A stretch of DNA of 64,000 bases from Acidovorax sp. MR-S7 (GTDB lineage Bacteria; Pseudomonadota; Gammaproteobacteria; Burkholderiales; Burkholderiaceae_C): the NCBI RefSeq assembly GCF_000400995.2, contig NZ_DF238897.1:340435-404434 (forward strand), read 5' to 3'. Within the stretch, counting starts at the first letter, position 1; each line of letters begins with the position of its first letter. A program made the position numbers and the translations under genes. Below, piece by piece: positions 61,302 through 64,000 of this stretch. The notes beneath the pieces were generated by a model. That model did no database searches. It was given only the letters and a program-made list of their open reading frames with translations, and had not been told where the DNA came from.

Positions 61302-62012
61302 CTAGTCGCCGCCATCTGCCTGCGCGTCCGGCGGGTCGAAGGCGAAGCCCACGCCGTAGACGGAGCGGATCCAGTCGTGCCCCGCCGGGTCGGCCGCGCG
61401 CAGCTTGCGCCGCAGGTTCTTGACGTGGCTGTCCACCGCGCGCTCGCTCGGGTCCTGCGCGGCGCCGTCGCCGGCATGCTCCAGCAGGTGCGCGCGCGAG
61501 AGCACGTTGCCGTGCCGGGCCATGAGGGCGCGCAGCAGGTGGAATTCGCGCGGGGTGAGCGGCACCGGCGTGCCGTGCAGCGTGGCTTGCTGCTGGGCTT
61601 CGTCGAGCAGCAGTACGCCGGGGACTGCTTCGGGGGGCGGTGGCGGCGTGCGCCGGCGCAGCACGGCCTTGACGCGCGCCACCATTTCGCGCGGCGAGAA
61701 GGGCTTGCAGATGTAGTCGTCCGCGCCCAGCTCCAGGCCGATGAGGCGGTCCACCTCTTCCACGCGCGCGGTGAGCACGATGATGGGGCTGTCGGTGTGG
61801 CGGCGGGCGCGCCGCAGCACCTCCAGGCCGTCGATGCCGGGCAGCATCACGTCGAGCACGGTGAGGTCGGGCGGGTGCGTACCCGTCAGGTGCGCGAGGG
61901 CGCTGGCGCCGTCGATGGCGTGCTCGGTGTCGAAGCCCGCGTGGCGCAGGTAGTCGAGCACGATGCCGGCGATGTCGGGCTCGTCCTCCACGACGAGGAT
62001 GCGCGCGGTCAT
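61302..62012 (-). CDS. OmpR-family response regulator (BaeR-like), system B
   Basis: 236 aa. Receiver with VVEDEPDI, phospho-Asp in VLDVMLPGIDGLE, and the stretch EEVDRLIGLELGADDYICKP identical to system A; winged helix ending WIRSVYGVGFAFDPPDAQ. The linker between domains (TPPPPPEAVPG) is longer. Start overlaps the kinase B stop (ATGA). Duplication with system A is evident from sequence and gene order (kinase first). Confidence 0.95.
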   Translation of the reverse strand: MTARILVVEDEPDIAGIVLDYLRHAGFDTEHAIDGASALAHLTGTHPPDLTVLDVMLPGIDGLEVLRRARRHTDSPIIVLTARVEEVDRLIGLELGADDYICKPFSPREMVARVKAVLRRRTPPPPPEAVPGVLLLDEAQQQATLHGTPVPLTPREFHLLRALMARHGNVLSRAHLLEHAGDGAAQDPSERAVDSHVKNLRRKLRAADPAGHDWIRSVYGVGFAFDPPDAQADGGD

Positions 62013-63517
62013 GCGGGTTCCTCCAGCAGCGGCAGCGTGAGGGCGATGCGCAGGCCGCCCAGCGGCGAGGCGCTGGCCTCGATGTGGCCGCCGTGCGCCT
62101 GCACGATGGTGCGGCAGATGGCCAGGCCCAGGCCGGAGCCGCCCAGGTCGCCCACGGCGCGGTGGCGCGAGGCCTCGGCGCGGTACAGGCGCTCGAACAG
62201 GTGCGGCAGCTCGTGCGGCAGGGCGCCGGGCGCGGTGTCGTCCAGGCGCAGCTGCAGGTGGCCGCGCTGCACGCCGGCCGATACCTCCAGCCGGCCGCCG
62301 GGGTCGGTGTAGCGCAGGCTGTTTTCCAGCAGGTTCAGGAACACGCGGTGCAGCTGCTGTGCATCGCCGCGCACCCGCGGCCCGCCCTGTGCGGCGGCCA
62401 GCGCCGCCAGGTCGGGCAGCGCATGCAGGGCGACGCCTGCCTGGTCGAAGCGCGACTGCATGGCGGCCATGGCCTCGCGCAGCAGCGCCAGCGGCCGCAC
62501 GGGGACCAGCGCGGCGGTCGGCTCGCCGCCGGCCATGTCCACGCTGGCGCGCAGGTCGCCCACCAGGTGGATCAGGCGCATCACCTGCCGGTGCAGGCGC
62601 TGCGCGGTGCGGGCGTCGAAGCGGCGCACGCCGTCCTGCACGGCCTCGATCTCGGCGCGCATGGCGGCGAGCGGGGTGCGCAGCTCGTGTGCCATGTCGC
62701 CGATCCACTGGCGGCGCGAGGCCTCCATGCTGGCGAGCTGCTCGGCCATGTCGTTGAAGGTGTGGATGAGGCGCGTGAACTCTTCGCTGTCGGCCTGCTC
62801 GGGCACGCGCGCCTGCAGGCGGCCGGCGGCCAGCGCCTGGGCGCCTTGCACCAGCGCCCCGATGGGCCGCAGCCAGCGCCGCGCGAGCCACCACGACAGC
62901 AGCAGTGCCAGCGCCAGGCCGGCCACGCCGGTCCAGACCACGAAGCCGAGCTGCTTGGCGAGGAAGGCCCGGTCGGCGTCGCGCTCCAGCCCGTCGGGTG
63001 GTGCCAGCACGAGGTGGCCGACGGTGCGGCCCTCGCCGTCGCGCAGCGCCGTGCGCGCGCCACCGGGCCGCGGCGGCGCGCCGGCCACCAGCGCGCCGCG
63101 CGCGTCCACCACGCCCAGGCGGCGCGAGAGCGCGTCCACGGGCTGCTGCGCGGAGGGTTCGGGCGTGTGCAGCAGCAGCGGGTCCGGCGGGGGATCGGCC
63201 GGGCCGATGACGGGCATTTGCAGGTTGCGCGGGCGCCGCAGCTCGCGCCACAGGCCGGGCTGGCCGTGCAGCGTCTGCCAGCCGCCGTGCTGCACGTAGA
63301 TGGCTTGCAGCCGGTAGGCCAGCCAGTCCATGCGGGCCAGCTCGATCTCGGCCACGTACGGCCCCAGGCCGCGCTGCAGCCCGATGCGCGAAAAGCCCAC
63401 GAAGATCAGCAGCATGACTACCAGCAGGGCGGAGAGTGCGGCGAACGCCTTGCCTTGCAGGGTGAGGCGGGGAAAAGAAGGCACCCCGCGAGGATGGCAT
63501 GGCCCCGCCCGGGCCAT
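62009..63517 (-). CDS. Sensor histidine kinase (BaeS-like), system B
   Basis: 502 aa from ATG 63517; a GTG at 63484 would align better with kinase A (VPSFPRLTLQGKAF against MHLPRLTLQSKAF). TM1 (LSALLVVMLLIFVGF), periplasmic loop with RNLQMPVIGPADPPPDPLLL, TM2, HAMP, phospho-His in DMAHELRTPLAAM, N-box LNLLENSLRYT, G2 GGSGLGLAICRTI. The first 70 residues and the core match kinase A closely, while the periplasmic loops differ, suggesting duplicated systems with separate signals. Confidence 0.93.
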   Translation of the reverse strand: MARAGPCHPRGVPSFPRLTLQGKAFAALSALLVVMLLIFVGFSRIGLQRGLGPYVAEIELARMDWLAYRLQAIYVQHGGWQTLHGQPGLWRELRRPRNLQMPVIGPADPPPDPLLLHTPEPSAQQPVDALSRRLGVVDARGALVAGAPPRPGGARTALRDGEGRTVGHLVLAPPDGLERDADRAFLAKQLGFVVWTGVAGLALALLLSWWLARRWLRPIGALVQGAQALAAGRLQARVPEQADSEEFTRLIHTFNDMAEQLASMEASRRQWIGDMAHELRTPLAAMRAEIEAVQDGVRRFDARTAQRLHRQVMRLIHLVGDLRASVDMAGGEPTAALVPVRPLALLREAMAAMQSRFDQAGVALHALPDLAALAAAQGGPRVRGDAQQLHRVFLNLLENSLRYTDPGGRLEVSAGVQRGHLQLRLDDTAPGALPHELPHLFERLYRAEASRHRAVGDLGGSGLGLAICRTIVQAHGGHIEASASPLGGLRIALTLPLLEEPA

Positions 63518-63526
63518 GCAACCAGT

Positions 63527-63585
63527 TGCTACGCTATCAATAGCTGCCAGCGCTTGATGGGAAAGCGCTGGAGGCCAATTTGATA
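63527..63585 (+). repeat. Dispersed palindromic repeat, copy 12 (best-preserved)
   Basis: TTGCTACGCTATCAATAGCT, GCCAGCGCTTGATGGGAAAG, CGCTGGAGGCCAATTTGAT. Perfect 9-bp stem CCAGCGCTT/AAGCGCTGG with both characteristic arms. Lies between the ProX-like gene and kinase B, both on the minus strand. Confidence 0.88.
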
Positions 63586-63598
63586 CATATCTTTCAGA

Positions 63599-64000
63599 TC
63601 ACTTGGCGGCTTGCAGCGCCTGGCCGATCCAGCCGTCGAAGGCCTTCTGGTGGGCCTTGATCCAGCCGTCCACGTGGCGTTCGATGTCGGCGGGCTTGTT
63701 CTGGCCCTGGCTCATCAGGTGGTTCTGCGCGTTGATGTCGCCCACGGGCAACTGCATCACCTCGAACAGCTTGGCGGCGGCGGGGTTCTTCTCGGCCCAG
63801 GCCTTGTTGGCGACGATCTGCTGGTTGTTCACCACGAAGCCGTAGTTCTTGCCGTTGGGCAGCTTGGTGTCCATGCCCTTTTGCTCGCCGGGCAGCGAGG
63901 AGAAGGGCACTTCGAGCCACACCACGTCCTTGCCGGGCTTGAGCTCGTTGCTCACCCAGTAGGGCGTCCAGGTGTAGTAGAGCACCGGCTTGCCTGCGCG
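63599..64000 (-). CDS. proX: Glycine betaine/proline ABC transporter substrate-binding protein, C-terminal part
   Basis: The last about 133 codons; the gene continues beyond the window edge. [20 protein letters not shown] is the diagnostic ProX segment whose aromatic residues cage the betaine headgroup, and it is followed by [20 protein letters not shown] and [18 protein letters not shown] periplasmic osmoprotectant receptor is the best reading; choline or carnitine binding is possible. Confidence 0.88.
   Translation of the reverse strand, partial: RAGKPVLYYTWTPYWVSNELKPGKDVVWLEVPFSSLPGEQKGMDTKLPNGKNYGFVVNNQQIVANKAWAEKNPAAAKLFEVMQLPVGDINAQNHLMSQGQNKPADIERHVDGWIKAHQKAFDGWIGQALQAAK

Overview
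The window is high-GC chromosomal DNA from a betaproteobacterium, most likely Comamonadaceae (Acidovorax/Alicycliphilus-like). The protein families, the suhB/trmJ/cysE and rpsU/yqeY neighbourhoods, and a dispersed palindromic repeat built on an AGCGCTT...AAGCGCT stem all fit that family. The assignment is by recognition, not by database search. I see no rRNA, tRNA or CRISPR array. One short degenerate mobile element is present.

Layout. 0-3.2 kb: end of a hybrid histidine kinase and an HD-GYP response regulator. 3.2-9.1 kb: suhB, a three-gene ABC-2 type exporter, trmJ, cysE and a nitroreductase. 9.1-10.8 kb: alpha/beta hydrolase and Anbu, an ancestral proteasome-like peptidase. 10.9-20.0 kb: a complete mdtABC-type RND multidrug pump with its outer-membrane factor. 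20.2-26.8 kb: a five-gene operon (NitT/TauT-type ABC importer, a small four-helix membrane protein, a TonB-dependent receptor), divergent from a Crp/Fnr regulator, followed by a fused truncated globin-DUF1971 protein. 26.8-32.7 kb: mutS, an MFS drug exporter with a divergent LysR regulator, and a small membrane protein. 32.8-37.1 kb: a tartrate/malate dehydrogenase operon with a Bug-type binding protein and a LysR regulator, partly of lower GC. 37.1-41.1 kb: yqeY, rpsU, two dimeric alpha-beta barrel proteins, an ArsR-like regulator, DUF2249 and NnrS. 41.2-49.6 kb: secreted GH5 cellulase, a flavoprotein, an AidB-like acyl-CoA dehydrogenase with its TetR regulator, SUMT, YbiB, murI and an ankyrin protein. 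49.6-50.3 kb: a 631-bp element with terminal inverted repeats and an 8-bp target duplication. 50.3-56.9 kb: class I fumarase, an MHYT-GGDEF-EAL protein, fumC and topoisomerase IB. 57-64 kb: two paralogous BaeSR-like two-component systems around a small secreted protein, an intradiol dioxygenase-like lipoprotein and a second Crp/Fnr regulator, then the end of a ProX-like gene.

How the parts connect. Several genes point to nitric oxide/nitrogen-oxide and iron physiology: NnrS behind a near-consensus NsrR palindrome, DUF2249, the globin-DUF1971 fusion and SUMT. The most striking local signal is a pair of near-identical FNR-type palindromes (TTGAC-N4-GTCATT). One lies upstream of the ABC/TonB operon and the other upstream of the globin gene, each exactly 48 nt from the start codon. 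A Fur-like box also lies at the start of the ABC operon, and another upstream of fumC. I infer a small, previously unassembled regulon for iron and low oxygen/NO, run by the adjacent Crp/Fnr protein.

The second window-wide signal is the roughly 50-60 bp palindromic repeat. About 12 copies are visible. They fill convergent or operon gaps, supply stop codons to mdtB and mdtC, and appear to lie in frame inside trmJ, mutS, an HI0933-family flavoprotein, ybiB and murI.
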